Assembly (NCBI RefSeq): GCF_009882975.1
Contig: NZ_WTUX01000005.1
Coordinates: 43,687-107,686 of the forward strand
Length of the DNA: 64,000 nt
Source of the DNA: Maritimibacter harenae
GTDB lineage: Bacteria; Pseudomonadota; Alphaproteobacteria; Rhodobacterales; Rhodobacteraceae
Direction of reading: 5' to 3'
The notes under the pieces were generated by a model. It saw nothing but the letters and a program-made list of their open reading frames with translations, searched no databases and was not told the DNA's origin. How positions within the stretch are numbered: position 1 is the stretch's first letter; every line of letters starts with the position of its first letter. This document shows, in pieces, positions 9,239-18,123 of the stretch. A program made the translations under genes and the position numbers.

Positions 9239-10753
9239 TCACTCGCCGCGCGGGAAGCGCTGGTTCTCTTCGACGACGTTCAGGTCCATGTGGTTTCGCA
9301 TGTAGCGTTCCGAGGCGCGCTGGAGCGGCTGGTAATCCCACGGGTAATACCCCCCGTGTCGCAGCGCCTCGTAGACGACCCAGCGGCGCGCCTGGCTTTC
9401 GCGCACCTCGGCGTCGAACTGGTCGAGGTTCCAGCGCGCATCGGCCATATCACTGAAATGCTTGAGCGTTTCGGCGTGGGCCGGATCCTCCGCAAGGTTG
9501 GTGAGCTCGTGCGGGTCGGCCTCGAGGTCGAAGAGCTGATCGGGGTCGAGCGCGCATCGGGTGAACTTCCATTTCCCTTCGCGCAGGCACACGACCGGGG
9601 CATAGGAGGCTTCGGCGGCGTATTCCATCGCCACCGGCGCGGTGCGTGCCACGCCCTGCCCCATCGGCACGACGCTTTGCCCCTCGGTCCAAGGCGCCAC
9701 CTCGTCCATCGAGACGCCGGCCAGCTCGCACAGCGTCGGGCACACGTCGATGTTCGACACCGGCGTGTCCACGCGCCCCGGCTCCATGTTTGGCGCCGCG
9801 ATCATCATCGGCACCCGCGCCGAGCCCTCGTAGAAGCTCATCTTGAACCACAGCCCCCGCTCGCCCAGCATGTCGCCGTGGTCGGAGACGAAGAGGATGA
9901 TCGTGTCCTTGTCCTGGCGCGTCCCCTCGAGCGCCTCCATCACCTCGCCGATCTTGTCGTCGAGATAGGAGATGTTGGCGAAATAGGCGCGGCGCGACTT
10001 GCGGATGTCCTCTTGGGTGATGTCGAACGAGCGCCAGTCGTTGGCGTCGAAGATTCGCTTGGAATGGGGATCGTGATCCTCGTAGTCCATCGCCGGGACC
10101 TCGGGCAGCAGGTGCTCGCAATCCTCGTAGAGGTCCCAGTACTTCTTGCGCGCGACGTAAGGGTCGTGGGGATGGGTGAAGCTCACCGTGAGGCACCAGG
10201 GGCGCGCGTCGTGGCCACGCCCGAGGTCATAGACCTTGCGCGTCGCGTTGTAGGCGACCTCGTCGTCGTACTCCATCTGGTTCGAAATCTCGGCCACCCC
10301 GGCCCCCGTGACGCTCCCGAGGTTGTGATACCACCAGTCGATCCGCTCACCCGGCTTGCGGTAATCCGGGGTCCAGCCGAAGTCGGCCGGATAGATGTCC
10401 GTGGTCAGCCGTTCCTCGAACCCGTGAAGCTGGTCGGGACCCACGAAGTGCATCTTGCCCGACAGGCAGGTCTGGTAGCCCGCGCGGCGCAGGTGGTGGG
10501 CGAAGGTCGGGATGTCGGCCGAGAACTCGGCGGCGTTGTCGTAGACCCGCGAGCGGGACGGCAGAAGCCCGGACATGAAGCTCGCCCGACCCGGCGCGCA
10601 GAGCGGCGAGGCGGTGTAGCAATTGGCGAACCGCGTCGAGCGCTCGGCCAGCTTGCGCAGGTTCGGCACGTGGAGCCACTCGGCCGGCCCGTCGGGAAAC
10701 AACGTGCCGTTGAGCTGATCCACCATGAAAATCAGGATGTTGGGGCGGGTCAT
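9239..10753 (-). CDS. betC: choline-sulfatase
   Basis: Hydrolyses choline-O-sulfate to choline and sulfate, so the operon can use choline sulfate from algae and plants. 504 residues. The sulfatase signature C-x-P-x-R is present as CAPGR (52-56), whose Cys is matured to formylglycine. Metal ligands are suggested by Asp12 (FMVDQLNG) and the later [12 protein letters not shown]. The C-terminal choline-sulfatase part ends at about residue 500. It overlaps betI by 4 bases (ATGA), so the two are translationally coupled. A formylglycine-generating enzyme is not in the window. Confidence 0.94.
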   Translation of the reverse strand: MTRPNILIFMVDQLNGTLFPDGPAEWLHVPNLRKLAERSTRFANCYTASPLCAPGRASFMSGLLPSRSRVYDNAAEFSADIPTFAHHLRRAGYQTCLSGKMHFVGPDQLHGFEERLTTDIYPADFGWTPDYRKPGERIDWWYHNLGSVTGAGVAEISNQMEYDDEVAYNATRKVYDLGRGHDARPWCLTVSFTHPHDPYVARKKYWDLYEDCEHLLPEVPAMDYEDHDPHSKRIFDANDWRSFDITQEDIRKSRRAYFANISYLDDKIGEVMEALEGTRQDKDTIILFVSDHGDMLGERGLWFKMSFYEGSARVPMMIAAPNMEPGRVDTPVSNIDVCPTLCELAGVSMDEVAPWTEGQSVVPMGQGVARTAPVAMEYAAEASYAPVVCLREGKWKFTRCALDPDQLFDLEADPHELTNLAEDPAHAETLKHFSDMADARWNLDQFDAEVRESQARRWVVYEALRHGGYYPWDYQPLQRASERYMRNHMDLNVVEENQRFPRGE

Positions 10754-11337
10754 GCGCAGCCTCCTTCGGTGAGCGACGTGTCGAGGTAATGCAGGAGCAC
10801 CTGCAACGCGGTGTCGGCCTCCAGCGGGTCGTCGCGCAGCGCCTGGCGGATGTAGAGGCCGTCGATCATCGCGGCGAGCCCGTGGGTCAGCATCATCGGA
10901 TCGGGGCAGCCCAGCGCACGCAGATCGTGCATCAGGTTGGAACGCAGACGGCTCTGGTAGACATGCAGAAGCCGGCGGGCATCGGCCGATTTCTGGGCCT
11001 GCACGTAGAAGTTCATCCAGGCCGAAACCATCTCGGGGCGGAACTGCGTGGGCGCGAAACTGGCCCGGATGATCGCCTCGATCCGCATGCGCGGCGTGGT
11101 CGCCATCGCCAGCGCCCCGCGCACCTCGGCCCCGTAAAGCTTGAGGATGTGGCGCATGGCCGCCGCGAAGAGCTGTTCCTTCGATCCGAAGTAATGATGG
11201 GCCAGCGCGCTCGAGATCCCGGCGGTGCGCGCGATCTGGCTCACGGTCACGTCCAGCGTGCCGCGTGTCCCGATCTCGTGCACCGTCGCCTCGACCAATT
11301 CAAGGCGACGCTTGGGTTCCATCCCGACTTTGGGCAT
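10750..11337 (-). CDS. betI: TetR-type choline-responsive repressor BetI
   Basis: Represses bet genes in the absence of choline. 195 residues from the ATG at 11337, chosen because BetI proteins begin with MPKVGMEP, seen exactly here; an earlier in-frame ATG at 11394 would lie inside the proposed operator. The helix-turn-helix is TVSQIARTAGISSALAHHYF (about 29-48), followed by the TetR ligand domain. It heads the operon betI-betC-betB-betA and overlaps betC by ATGA. A 6-4-6 inverted repeat 49 bases upstream is the probable binding site. Confidence 0.93.
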   Translation of the reverse strand: MPKVGMEPKRRLELVEATVHEIGTRGTLDVTVSQIARTAGISSALAHHYFGSKEQLFAAAMRHILKLYGAEVRGALAMATTPRMRIEAIIRASFAPTQFRPEMVSAWMNFYVQAQKSADARRLLHVYQSRLRSNLMHDLRALGCPDPMMLTHGLAAMIDGLYIRQALRDDPLEADTALQVLLHYLDTSLTEGGCA

Positions 11338-11385
11338 TGTGACCCCACGTCTTGGTAGTTGCAGGAAGCACCCGGATATGTTTGA

Positions 11386-11401
11386 TTGACTCATCAGTCA
11401 A
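11386..11401. promoter_or_regulatory. probable BetI operator
   Basis: TTGACT-CATC-AGTCAA, a perfect 6-4-6 inverted repeat preceded by TTTGA. It lies in the 98-base divergent region, 49 bases before betI and 35 bases before the binding-protein gene, so one repressor could act on both directions. The TTGA-type half sites resemble the published BetI operator of E. coli. Confidence 0.6.
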
Positions 11402-11435
11402 CAAAAATCAATGGGACCTTTAGAGGGAGAGGACT

Positions 11436-12995
11436 ATGTCCAAATTTGGTAGCGGTATGTTCGATCGCCGCGGATTTCTGAAAACGACGGCGGCCACCGC
11501 CGTGGCGGCCACGCTGCCGCTGAGCGCAGCACGCGCGGAGCCGAAGCGTGGTGGCAACATGCGCTTCGGCATCGCCCACGGGTCGAGCACCGACACGCTG
11601 GATCCGGCCACCTACGAGAACAGCTTCACCACGTCGCTGTCGCACGGCATGCACACCCGCCTGACCGAGGTGGCCGCCGACGGTTCGATCGTCCCGGAAC
11701 TGGCCGAAAGCTGGGAAGCCTCCGACGACGCGACCGAGTGGCGCTTCAAGGTGCGCACCGGCGTGCAGTTCCACTCCGGCAAGGAAGTGACGCTCGAGGA
11801 CGTCGTCGAGTCGATCAACTACCACCGCGGCGAGAAATCGACCTCGGCGGCCAAACCGATCGTCGAGCCGATCGCCGACATCACGACCGAAGGCAACGAC
11901 ACGGTCGTCTTCAAGCTGAAGGGCCCGAACGCGGACTTCCCCTTCGTGCTCTCGGATTACCACGTGGTGATCCTGCCCTATAAGGACGGGGCCGTGGACT
12001 GGCGCTCCGGCGACGGTGCCGGGTCCTACAAGCTCGTGGAATTCCAGCCGGGCGTCGTGGCGCGTTTCGAGCGCAACGAGAACTACTACCAGGACGACCG
12101 CGCCTTCTTCGACACCATCGAGATGCTTTCGCTGGTCGACCAGAACGCGCGCACGACGGCGCTGGTGTCGGGTGACGTGGACGCGATCGACCGGCTCGAC
12201 CTGAAGACCATCGGGATGATGAACCGGGCCAACCCGAACATCCAGGTGCAGTCGGTGCCGGGCAACCTGCACTACGACTTCGCGATGATCACGACGCAGG
12301 ATCCGTTCACGGACAACAACGTGCGTCTCGCGCTCAAGCACGCGATCAACCGCGAAGAGTTGGTCGAGAAGATCCTCTTCGGCTACGGCGTCGTCGGCAA
12401 CGACCACCCGATCGGGCGCGGTCAGCGCTATTTCAACGACGAGCTGGAACAGACCACCTACGACCCGGACAAGGCCAAGTACTACCTCAAGCAGGCGGGC
12501 ATGGATTCGCTCAGCGTCAACCTGTCGGCGGCCGATGCGGCCTTCTCCGGCGCGGTGGACGCGGCGGTGCTGTACCAGAACTCGGCCCAGGCCGCGAACA
12601 TCGACATCAACGTCGTGCGCGAGCCGAACGACGGCTACTGGTCCGACGTGTGGATGAAGAAGCCGTTCTCGGCGGTCTACTGGTCCGGGCGCGTGGTCGA
12701 GGACCAGATGTTCACCACGACCTACCAGACCGGGGCGTCCTGGAACGACACGTTCTGGTCGAACGAACGCTTCGACGAGCTTCTCGTGAAGGCGCGCGGC
12801 GAACTGGACGAAGCCAAGCGTCGCGAGATGTACTACGAGATGCAGGCGATCCTGAACCAGAAGGGCGGCGCGCTCATTCCGATGTTCGCCTCGTGGGTCT
12901 TCGCCCACAGCGACTCGGTCGCCCACCCCGAGGTGATGGGGTCCAACTGGGACGTGGACGGCATGCGCTGGATGGAGCGCTGGTGGTTCGCCTGA
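11436..12995 (+). CDS. family 5 (peptide/nickel-type) ABC substrate-binding protein, Tat-exported
   Basis: 519 residues. The N-terminus has a twin-arginine signal (DRRGFLKTTAATAVAATLPL, with cleavage likely after SAARA), then the SBP_bac_5 fold: GGNMRFGIAHGSSTDTLDPA, LAESWEASDDATEWRFKVR and GVQFHSGKEVTLEDV. Family members deliver peptides, metals or small organic solutes to ABC permeases in the inner membrane. No permease or ATPase gene lies next to it, and a strong terminator follows. It is divergent from betI across a likely BetI site, so a choline-related or betaine-related solute is possible. The ligand is not known. RBS AGAGGGAGAGG precedes the ATG. Confidence 0.85.
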   Translation: MSKFGSGMFDRRGFLKTTAATAVAATLPLSAARAEPKRGGNMRFGIAHGSSTDTLDPATYENSFTTSLSHGMHTRLTEVAADGSIVPELAESWEASDDATEWRFKVRTGVQFHSGKEVTLEDVVESINYHRGEKSTSAAKPIVEPIADITTEGNDTVVFKLKGPNADFPFVLSDYHVVILPYKDGAVDWRSGDGAGSYKLVEFQPGVVARFERNENYYQDDRAFFDTIEMLSLVDQNARTTALVSGDVDAIDRLDLKTIGMMNRANPNIQVQSVPGNLHYDFAMITTQDPFTDNNVRLALKHAINREELVEKILFGYGVVGNDHPIGRGQRYFNDELEQTTYDPDKAKYYLKQAGMDSLSVNLSAADAAFSGAVDAAVLYQNSAQAANIDINVVREPNDGYWSDVWMKKPFSAVYWSGRVVEDQMFTTTYQTGASWNDTFWSNERFDELLVKARGELDEAKRREMYYEMQAILNQKGGALIPMFASWVFAHSDSVAHPEVMGSNWDVDGMRWMERWWFA

Positions 12996-13016
12996 TCCAC
13001 TTGGAAAGTCTTTGGG

Positions 13017-13046
13017 AAGGGCCGGTTTCACCGGCCCTTTTCTTTT
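13017..13046 (+). terminator. rho-independent terminator after the binding-protein gene
   Basis: AAGGGCCGG-TTTCA-CCGGCCCTT, a perfect 9-bp stem with a 5-base loop, followed by TTCTTTT. It ends the binding-protein transcript before the convergent GGDEF gene. Confidence 0.85.
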
Positions 13047-13053
13047 GCGCGGC

Positions 13054-14046
13054 TCACGCGACCCGCGGGTCGAGGAAGGTGAAGCAGGCGCGCCCGGCGG
13101 CCTTCGAGGCATAGAGCGCCGCGTCGGCGTCCGCCATGATCGCGTCGGCCTCGGGGTGGTCGTACTGCGTGGACAGGACGAGCCCGATCGAGGCCGACAC
13201 CTCACACCGCTCGCCATCCACCATGATCGGCTCGCCCAGGCGCCGGATGATGCGCGCCGCGATGGCCGACACCCGGTCACGATCCGTGAGGCCGGGGAAA
13301 AGCAGGACGAACTCGTCGCCGCCGATCCGGGCCACGGCATCGCGCGCGCGTGTTTCCTCGACCAGCACCCGTGCCACGTCCCTGAGCACGCTGTCGCCCG
13401 CCGCGTGCCCGTGCGTGTCGTTCACGGACTTGAAGAAATCCAGATCCATGTGGGCGATGGTGAAGGGCACACCCCGGTCGATCAGCCGGCGCAATTGGCG
13501 GTCGAGCGCGCGGCGGTTGCTGAGCCCCGTCAGCGGATCGGTCTGGGCCGCCGTCTCGGCCCGGGTCTTGGCCCCGTGCAGGCGTTCGTTCAGCGCCCGG
13601 CTTTCCGCCATCGCCGCCGCGTTCGCCTCCGCCACGTAGAGCAGCTCCAGCGTCAGGTCCGTGGGCGCGAAATCGGACCCCGCCAGCCCGAAGTTGCGCA
13701 CCGCATCGAAGACGGACAGGCCGAACGAGAGGTTCAGGAGAACCCCGTCCTCTCCCTCGAGTCGCACCGCGCTTCCGATCAGCTGGGTGTTGAACCCGTC
13801 GCGCAGGCGCAGGATCACCTTGCCCGTTGCACCACGGGTGAGGAGCGCGACGATCTCCGCCTCCCGCGGGCGGCGCAGTTCGAAGAGGTCGAGCATCTGC
13901 TGTCCCACCACGTCGCGCCCGCCCAGCACCTTGGTCAGCGTCGGGCCGATCTGCCGGATCGTGCCCTCGGTATCGAACACCACGTGAAGCGGCATCACGC
14001 GATCGAGCGCCTCCATCGATACCTGGATCGTCTTTTCCGCGCTCAT
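13054..14046 (-). CDS. HNOBA-like sensor domain with GGDEF diguanylate cyclase
   Basis: 330 residues from the ATG at 14046, which overlaps the stop of the H-NOX-like gene (ATGA). Residues about 5-130 look like the heme-NO-binding-associated PAS-like domain (MPLHVVFDTEGTIRQIGP; VGQQMLDLFELRRP). A helical linker follows (130-165), then a GGDEF domain with intact GGDEF at 242-246. An RxxD inhibitory site lies at 233-236, five residues before it. It should make cyclic di-GMP with product inhibition. The overlapping partner suggests a two-protein sensor complex. The frame stays open further upstream, inside the partner gene, but this start fits the family and the overlap. Confidence 0.85.
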   Translation of the reverse strand: MSAEKTIQVSMEALDRVMPLHVVFDTEGTIRQIGPTLTKVLGGRDVVGQQMLDLFELRRPREAEIVALLTRGATGKVILRLRDGFNTQLIGSAVRLEGEDGVLLNLSFGLSVFDAVRNFGLAGSDFAPTDLTLELLYVAEANAAAMAESRALNERLHGAKTRAETAAQTDPLTGLSNRRALDRQLRRLIDRGVPFTIAHMDLDFFKSVNDTHGHAAGDSVLRDVARVLVEETRARDAVARIGGDEFVLLFPGLTDRDRVSAIAARIIRRLGEPIMVDGERCEVSASIGLVLSTQYDHPEADAIMADADAALYASKAAGRACFTFLDPRVA

Positions 14047-14651
14047 GCGTCCCGCCCCCCGACGGCAAGAAGGGTGTCGGACAGGTCGAATCCGCGCGCT
14101 TCGGCGAACGCTTCCTGCAACAGGTGGATGTCGATCACCTCCGCATCCCCTTCCCGCCCGGCGCAGTCGAGCACCGCAAGCGCCCCGTATTCGTTGGCCA
14201 GCGCACGCAAGAGCCCGGTGATCACGTGCGCCGCGCCGGGAAAGCGGGAGCGGCAGGCAAGCCGGTAGCGCCCCGGCCCGCATTCGGTGAGCTCGAGTTC
14301 CGGCAGGCCGATGTCGGGCACCGCCAGCGCGACGCGGCCGGGCAGATCGTCCAGCGCGTGCAGGAAATCCGCGTAGTCGATCCCGCAATAGCGCAGAAGC
14401 CGGCGCACCCGGCCCGAGGCGAAGCCGGCCACGAGGTCGGTTCCGAAATCCTCCAGCAGCACCTCACGTGGCTTTCCCAGCCGTTCGGCGCAGAGCGTCA
14501 CGAGCCGCAGGACCAGCCCGTCGTCGTAGTGAAACATCGGCTCGAAACTGGACGCGGCCATGTCGAGCCGATCGGTCAACTCCCGCCAGAGCGAAGGCCC
14601 GTAGGCGGCCTTCACGAAAGTTTCGAAAGAACGGCAGACAATTCCATGCAT
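14043..14651 (-). CDS. H-NOX-like (heme NO-binding) domain protein, ligand residues replaced
   Basis: 202 residues, the size of a stand-alone H-NOX. It starts MHGIVCRSFETFVKAAYG, as H-NOX proteins do, and the pattern FLHALDDLPGRV...LACRSRFPG...VITGLLRAL matches the C-terminal half. When aligned by eye with guanylate cyclase beta1 (LDALHDHL; YYSER), the heme-ligating His falls on Pro104. The YxSxR motif becomes C133-R-S-R-F137. Another His (98) is six residues upstream. The protein may therefore not bind heme in the usual way. It is coupled by ATGA to the HNOBA-GGDEF gene, its likely output partner. Family call is good; heme status is open. Confidence 0.78.
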   Translation of the reverse strand: MHGIVCRSFETFVKAAYGPSLWRELTDRLDMAASSFEPMFHYDDGLVLRLVTLCAERLGKPREVLLEDFGTDLVAGFASGRVRRLLRYCGIDYADFLHALDDLPGRVALAVPDIGLPELELTECGPGRYRLACRSRFPGAAHVITGLLRALANEYGALAVLDCAGREGDAEVIDIHLLQEAFAEARGFDLSDTLLAVGGRDA

Positions 14652-14775
14652 CGGGCACCCTCGATCAGCGCGCCGACCATGTCAGTGCATCCTTAAGATT
14701 TCGGAAAGATCAGCGGGGGCCGGAGCCGCCCAACACCCCGTAATACCGCGAATTTTTCGCAAAATGTCGTGCTGG

Positions 14776-15489
14776 TCAGCCCATACGGGTCCCGCTCGAA
14801 AGCCAGCCGGGCAGATGCCCGATATCCGGCAGAACGACATCGGCGTGACCCTCGAGATGCGCGGCTTCGGCCGGGCCCGTGAGCACCCCCACCGTCGCCA
14901 TGCCCGCCGCACGTCCAGCGTGCAGGTCGTGCAGGCTGTCGCCCACCATCGCAACGCGCGCCGGTGCGACCCCCATCGCCTCGGCGAAGGCGAGGCACAT
15001 GTCCGGCGCGGGCTTCGGGGTCCAGCCGCTGTCCGACCCGGCGACGAAATCGAAAGCGGCGAAGACACCGGCCCCCTCTAGATGCGCGCGCGCCGGGACG
15101 GCGCCGTCGTTCGTGGCGACCCCGAGCTTCAGCCCGCCGGAACGCAAGTCTTCCAGCAGGGGCGCGAGCGGCACCGCCTCGACCATCGGCGCGGCGGCGG
15201 CGGCACCGTTCAGCACCTCCACCAGCGCGTCCGGTTCCGTGCCGAGCACGGGGGCGATCAGGCCTGCCACGTCCTCGGGCGTGCCCGCGATCACCACGGA
15301 ATCGGGCGAGAAGCGGCCGGTCGCCCGGTCAAAGGACATCGCCCGGCCCAGCGCATCGGCAAGCTCCGGATCGCCGCCCGCGAGCTCGTCGAGCACACGC
15401 ACAGCCCAGGCCGACCAGCTCTTCGCGAAATCGAAAAGGGTGCCGTCCTTGTCGAAGAGCACCGCGTCCAAGTGACGTGTCAGGTCCAA
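14776..15489 (-). CDS. gph: HAD-family phosphatase, phosphoglycolate phosphatase-like
   Basis: 237 residues with HAD motif I DKDGT (13-17), an alpha-helical cap, motif II in GVATNDG, and motif III/IV GDSLHDLHAG near 180. The family dephosphorylates 2-phosphoglycolate and similar small substrates. Here residue 13 is the nucleophile Asp and Asp15 the acid/base. Its start overlaps the end of the DUF3572 gene by 10 bases, so the two are translationally coupled. Substrate specificity is inferred from family resemblance only. Confidence 0.82.
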   Translation of the reverse strand: MDLTRHLDAVLFDKDGTLFDFAKSWSAWAVRVLDELAGGDPELADALGRAMSFDRATGRFSPDSVVIAGTPEDVAGLIAPVLGTEPDALVEVLNGAAAAAPMVEAVPLAPLLEDLRSGGLKLGVATNDGAVPARAHLEGAGVFAAFDFVAGSDSGWTPKPAPDMCLAFAEAMGVAPARVAMVGDSLHDLHAGRAAGMATVGVLTGPAEAAHLEGHADVVLPDIGHLPGWLSSGTRMG

Positions 15490-15758
15490 TGCATGTCTCC
15501 TCCGCCCGGCAGCGCCGCGCGCGCCTGCATCGGCTGCGCGTAGTCGAGCCCGGCGTCATCACAGAACGAAACGACCCAGGCGTCGTCCATCGTGATGAAA
15601 TCCAGGACCGCCCCGAGGAAACCGGGATCGTTCGCCCGCGCCTTCAGATCCGCGAGGTCGCCGCCCGTCGAGCCAAGGAAGACAGGCATCAGCTCGTCGT
15701 TCCCTGCCAGCCAACCCAGCGCCTGCAAACCGATCGTTTCGGCCTGTTCCTGTTTCAT
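15480..15758 (-). CDS. DUF3572 family protein
   Basis: A 92-residue protein from MKQEQAETIGLQALGWL. Family members are short, mostly helical and of unknown function, and are common in alphaproteobacteria. WLAGNDELMPVFL and FITMDDAWVVSFCD are the recognisable blocks. An ATG 10 codons earlier is possible, but the shorter start begins at the family's usual residue. It overlaps gph by 10 bases and is divergent from the pleD-like gene, a neighbour often seen with it. Confidence 0.75.
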   Translation of the reverse strand: MKQEQAETIGLQALGWLAGNDELMPVFLGSTGGDLADLKARANDPGFLGAVLDFITMDDAWVVSFCDDAGLDYAQPMQARAALPGGGDMHWT

Positions 15759-15855
15759 CGTGCCCAGCCTCTCATTCCCGGAAACCATTTTTTAACACTT
15801 CTTGGGTAGTGGTTAATGAAACGCAATGTATGCAATGAAATTCGAGCGGAACACC

Positions 15856-17220
15856 ATGGGTCGACGCATTCTCATCGCAGATGACCTCGTCACGGATCGT
15901 ATCGCGATCAAGGCGCGATTGGCCGCGGGGCACTACCGCGTCGCGCAGGCCCGCGACAGGAACGAACTCCTGCATCTCGCCCGCGTGGAACAACCGGACG
16001 CGATCCTGATGGACATCGACTTCCCAGGCGGCGGCATCGAGGCCTGCCGTGCCCTCGGCACGTCCCCGGTGACAGGCGACATTCCGGTCGTGCTCTACGG
16101 CGTGGCCGACGATGGAGCGACCCGGATCGCCGCCTTCGAGGCGGGGGCCGAGGAATGCCTGTGCGCCATGCCCGACGAACGTCGGCTCCTCGCGGTGTTG
16201 CGCAGCCTGCTGCGCGCGCGGTCGGAACGGGCCGAGCTCGCGCGGCGCCAGGCTCTGATCGTGACCGACGGGCTGGCGGAGGCAGGCGTGGCGTTCGAAC
16301 CGCCCACGCAGGTCACGCTGGTGCCCCCCGACCCCGCGCATGGGCCCGAGTGGCGCCGGGCGCTCGAGGCTGCCGTCCCGGCGCGGGTGATGCTCGCCGC
16401 ACCGGCCAACGTTCTGGACCCCGGACGCGTCACCGATGCCTTCGTGATCGCCCATGTGCCAGGCCGGACCGACAGCGCCCTGGGCCTTGTCGCGGAACTC
16501 CGCGCGCGTCCGGCGACGCGCCACGCCATCATCATCGTCACGACCCCGTACCTGAAGGATACGAGCGCCGACCAGGCGCCCGACCTCGGGGCGGACGCGG
16601 TGATGCGCGGCGCCTTCCGGGGCGATGAGCTTGCCGCGCGCCTGCGCCGCCTCATCGCGCGCAAGCGCGAGACCGACCGGCTGCGCGCCCTGGTCGAGGA
16701 CCAGCTGGGCGAGGCATTACGCGATCCCCTCACGGGCCTGTTCAATCGGCGCTACGCGGAATGCTACCTGTCGCGCGTGCTGCGCGAACCGGGCCGCGGG
16801 GCCTGCGCGCTCCTGATGCTCGATCTGGATCATTTCAAGGCGGTGAACGACCGATACGGCCACCTGGCGGGCGACGACGTGCTGCGCGAAACGGCGTGCC
16901 GGCTGCGCGGTGCGCTGCGTGACACCGACCTTGTCGCCCGGATCGGGGGGGAGGAATTCCTGGTGGTTCTCACCGACACTGGCCCCGACATGGCCCGGCG
17001 CATGGCGAACCGGCTGCGCCGCGCGGTGTCCGCGGGGCCGATGCCCGCCTGCGCCGGAACGCTCGCGGTGCCGGTCACGGTCTCCATCGGCGTGGCGCTG
17101 TGCGACGGCGGGTCCAACGGGCCGCGCGCCATGGTGGAGCGGGCCGACCGGGCGCTCTATGCCTCCAAGGCTGCCGGTCGCAACCGCGTCACCTTCACCG
17201 CCGAACGCAGCGCGGCCTGA
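15856..17220 (+). CDS. pleD: PleD-type response regulator diguanylate cyclase (REC-REC-GGDEF)
   Basis: 454 residues from MGRRILIADD. A start 10 codons earlier is open, but PleD proteins begin here. First receiver: acidic pair Asp9-Asp10 and phospho-acceptor Asp53 (LMDIDFPG) are kept. The switch Thr and the conserved Lys of PleD (ITAL, LTKP) are replaced (Gly82, Ala104). Second receiver (about 152-260) lacks the acceptor Asp, as in PleD. The GGDEF domain has GGEEF at 364-368 and an RxxD I-site at 355-358, so c-di-GMP synthesis with feedback inhibition is expected. Control by phosphorylation is doubtful because of the missing switch residues. Confidence 0.88.
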   Translation: MGRRILIADDLVTDRIAIKARLAAGHYRVAQARDRNELLHLARVEQPDAILMDIDFPGGGIEACRALGTSPVTGDIPVVLYGVADDGATRIAAFEAGAEECLCAMPDERRLLAVLRSLLRARSERAELARRQALIVTDGLAEAGVAFEPPTQVTLVPPDPAHGPEWRRALEAAVPARVMLAAPANVLDPGRVTDAFVIAHVPGRTDSALGLVAELRARPATRHAIIIVTTPYLKDTSADQAPDLGADAVMRGAFRGDELAARLRRLIARKRETDRLRALVEDQLGEALRDPLTGLFNRRYAECYLSRVLREPGRGACALLMLDLDHFKAVNDRYGHLAGDDVLRETACRLRGALRDTDLVARIGGEEFLVVLTDTGPDMARRMANRLRRAVSAGPMPACAGTLAVPVTVSIGVALCDGGSNGPRAMVERADRALYASKAAGRNRVTFTAERSAA

Positions 17221-17224
17221 GCCC

Positions 17225-17731
17225 TCAGCGCCCGGCCCCCTCGAGCGCGCGGCGCAACCCGCGCTCCAGCCGGTCGGCCAGGGCCGCGCGCTCCGCCGGG
17301 CTCATCGCCGCGATCTGTTCCAGCACCACGTCGCGTCCGATCTCGCCGCGTTCGGCGAAGACCGCGCTCTGGGCATCGAGCACCGCGCCCATCGCCTGCG
17401 CGTCGAATGGCTCGTCGCGCAGGAGCGAGAGCATCTCCGACACCTGCCCCGCGAGCGCGGCGCGGTTCGCCCGGGCGTCACCGGCCCGCGCCCGCAGTTC
17501 GTCGAGCGCGCGGTCGCGGTAGGGCTCCGGCAAGGCGCGCGAGAACGGGCCCAGCGCCGGGTCGAACCCGCCACGCGGGCCGGGGCGCCCGTCGTGGCCG
17601 TGCGGCCCGTCCCCGAACCGGGCGCCAACGACGATTCCCGCCACCAACAGGTTGAGCGCCAGGGACACGGCGAGGAGCACCTTGACCCAGGCGGGGGTCC
17701 GGCGGTCCGCCGGGGGCGTCGTTTCGGTCAT
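17225..17731 (-). CDS. periplasmic heavy-metal sensor-like (Spy/CpxP-type, Metal_resist) protein
   Basis: 168 residues: a short cytoplasmic N-terminus, one membrane segment (about 16-36, VKVLLAVSLALNLLVAGIVV), then a Gly/His-rich linker. A long helical periplasmic part follows with the Metal_resist pattern (FSRALPEPYRDRALDELRA; MSPAERAALADRLERGL). Relatives sense or bind metals or misfolded envelope proteins. Its start overlaps the stop of the anti-sigma-like gene by ATGA, so it belongs to the ECF sigma operon and probably acts as an accessory envelope sensor. Confidence 0.72.
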   Translation of the reverse strand: MTETTPPADRRTPAWVKVLLAVSLALNLLVAGIVVGARFGDGPHGHDGRPGPRGGFDPALGPFSRALPEPYRDRALDELRARAGDARANRAALAGQVSEMLSLLRDEPFDAQAMGAVLDAQSAVFAERGEIGRDVVLEQIAAMSPAERAALADRLERGLRRALEGAGR

Positions 17732-18123
17732 TCGGCCAACTCCTCTTCAAAGCTCACGAGCGCCGCGTAGCCGGGGGCGAATTCCTCGAGCTGGTATTGT
17801 GCCGTCGTGCCGGTCAGCATCGTGCCGGTGAGCGTCGACAGCGCGGGCGGCTGGGCCACGCCGATCCAGACACCGGCCCCCGCCGCCGTCGCCATGCCTG
17901 CGACCGCGGGCCAGCCGCCGATCGCCGCGGCGATGGCCGCGAAGGCGCCCCGGCGGCGCACGGGGGCCGCACGGGCCGCATCACGCGCCCGCGTGACGTC
18001 GTCCGCATCGGCCATGATCCGGCCCAGAAGCGCTTGCGACGGCACCGGGGCCTCGTCGCGCGCGGCGGAAAAGACATCCTCGAGCATCACCGCATTGCGG
18101 TCGGTTTCGTCACTGCGACCCAT
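17728..18123 (-). CDS. small membrane protein, anti-sigma-like
   Basis: 131 residues. An acidic N-terminal helical part (LEDVFSAARDEAPVPSQALLGRIMADADD) is followed by basic residues and a Gly/Ala-rich segment (about 65-90) that could cross the membrane. A small outer C-terminal part follows. The size, topology and position directly after an ECF sigma gene (14-base overlap) suggest an anti-sigma factor, but I cannot see a ZAS zinc motif (no H-x3-C-x2-C). Overlaps the next gene by ATGA. Function is inferred mainly from context. Confidence 0.6.
   Translation of the reverse strand: MGRSDETDRNAVMLEDVFSAARDEAPVPSQALLGRIMADADDVTRARDAARAAPVRRRGAFAAIAAAIGGWPAVAGMATAAGAGVWIGVAQPPALSTLTGTMLTGTTAQYQLEEFAPGYAALVSFEEELAE

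Noticed and set aside
11337..11394. The longer betI start at 11394
   Set aside because: It would begin inside the proposed operator and lacks the family start MPKVGMEP, which is at 11337.
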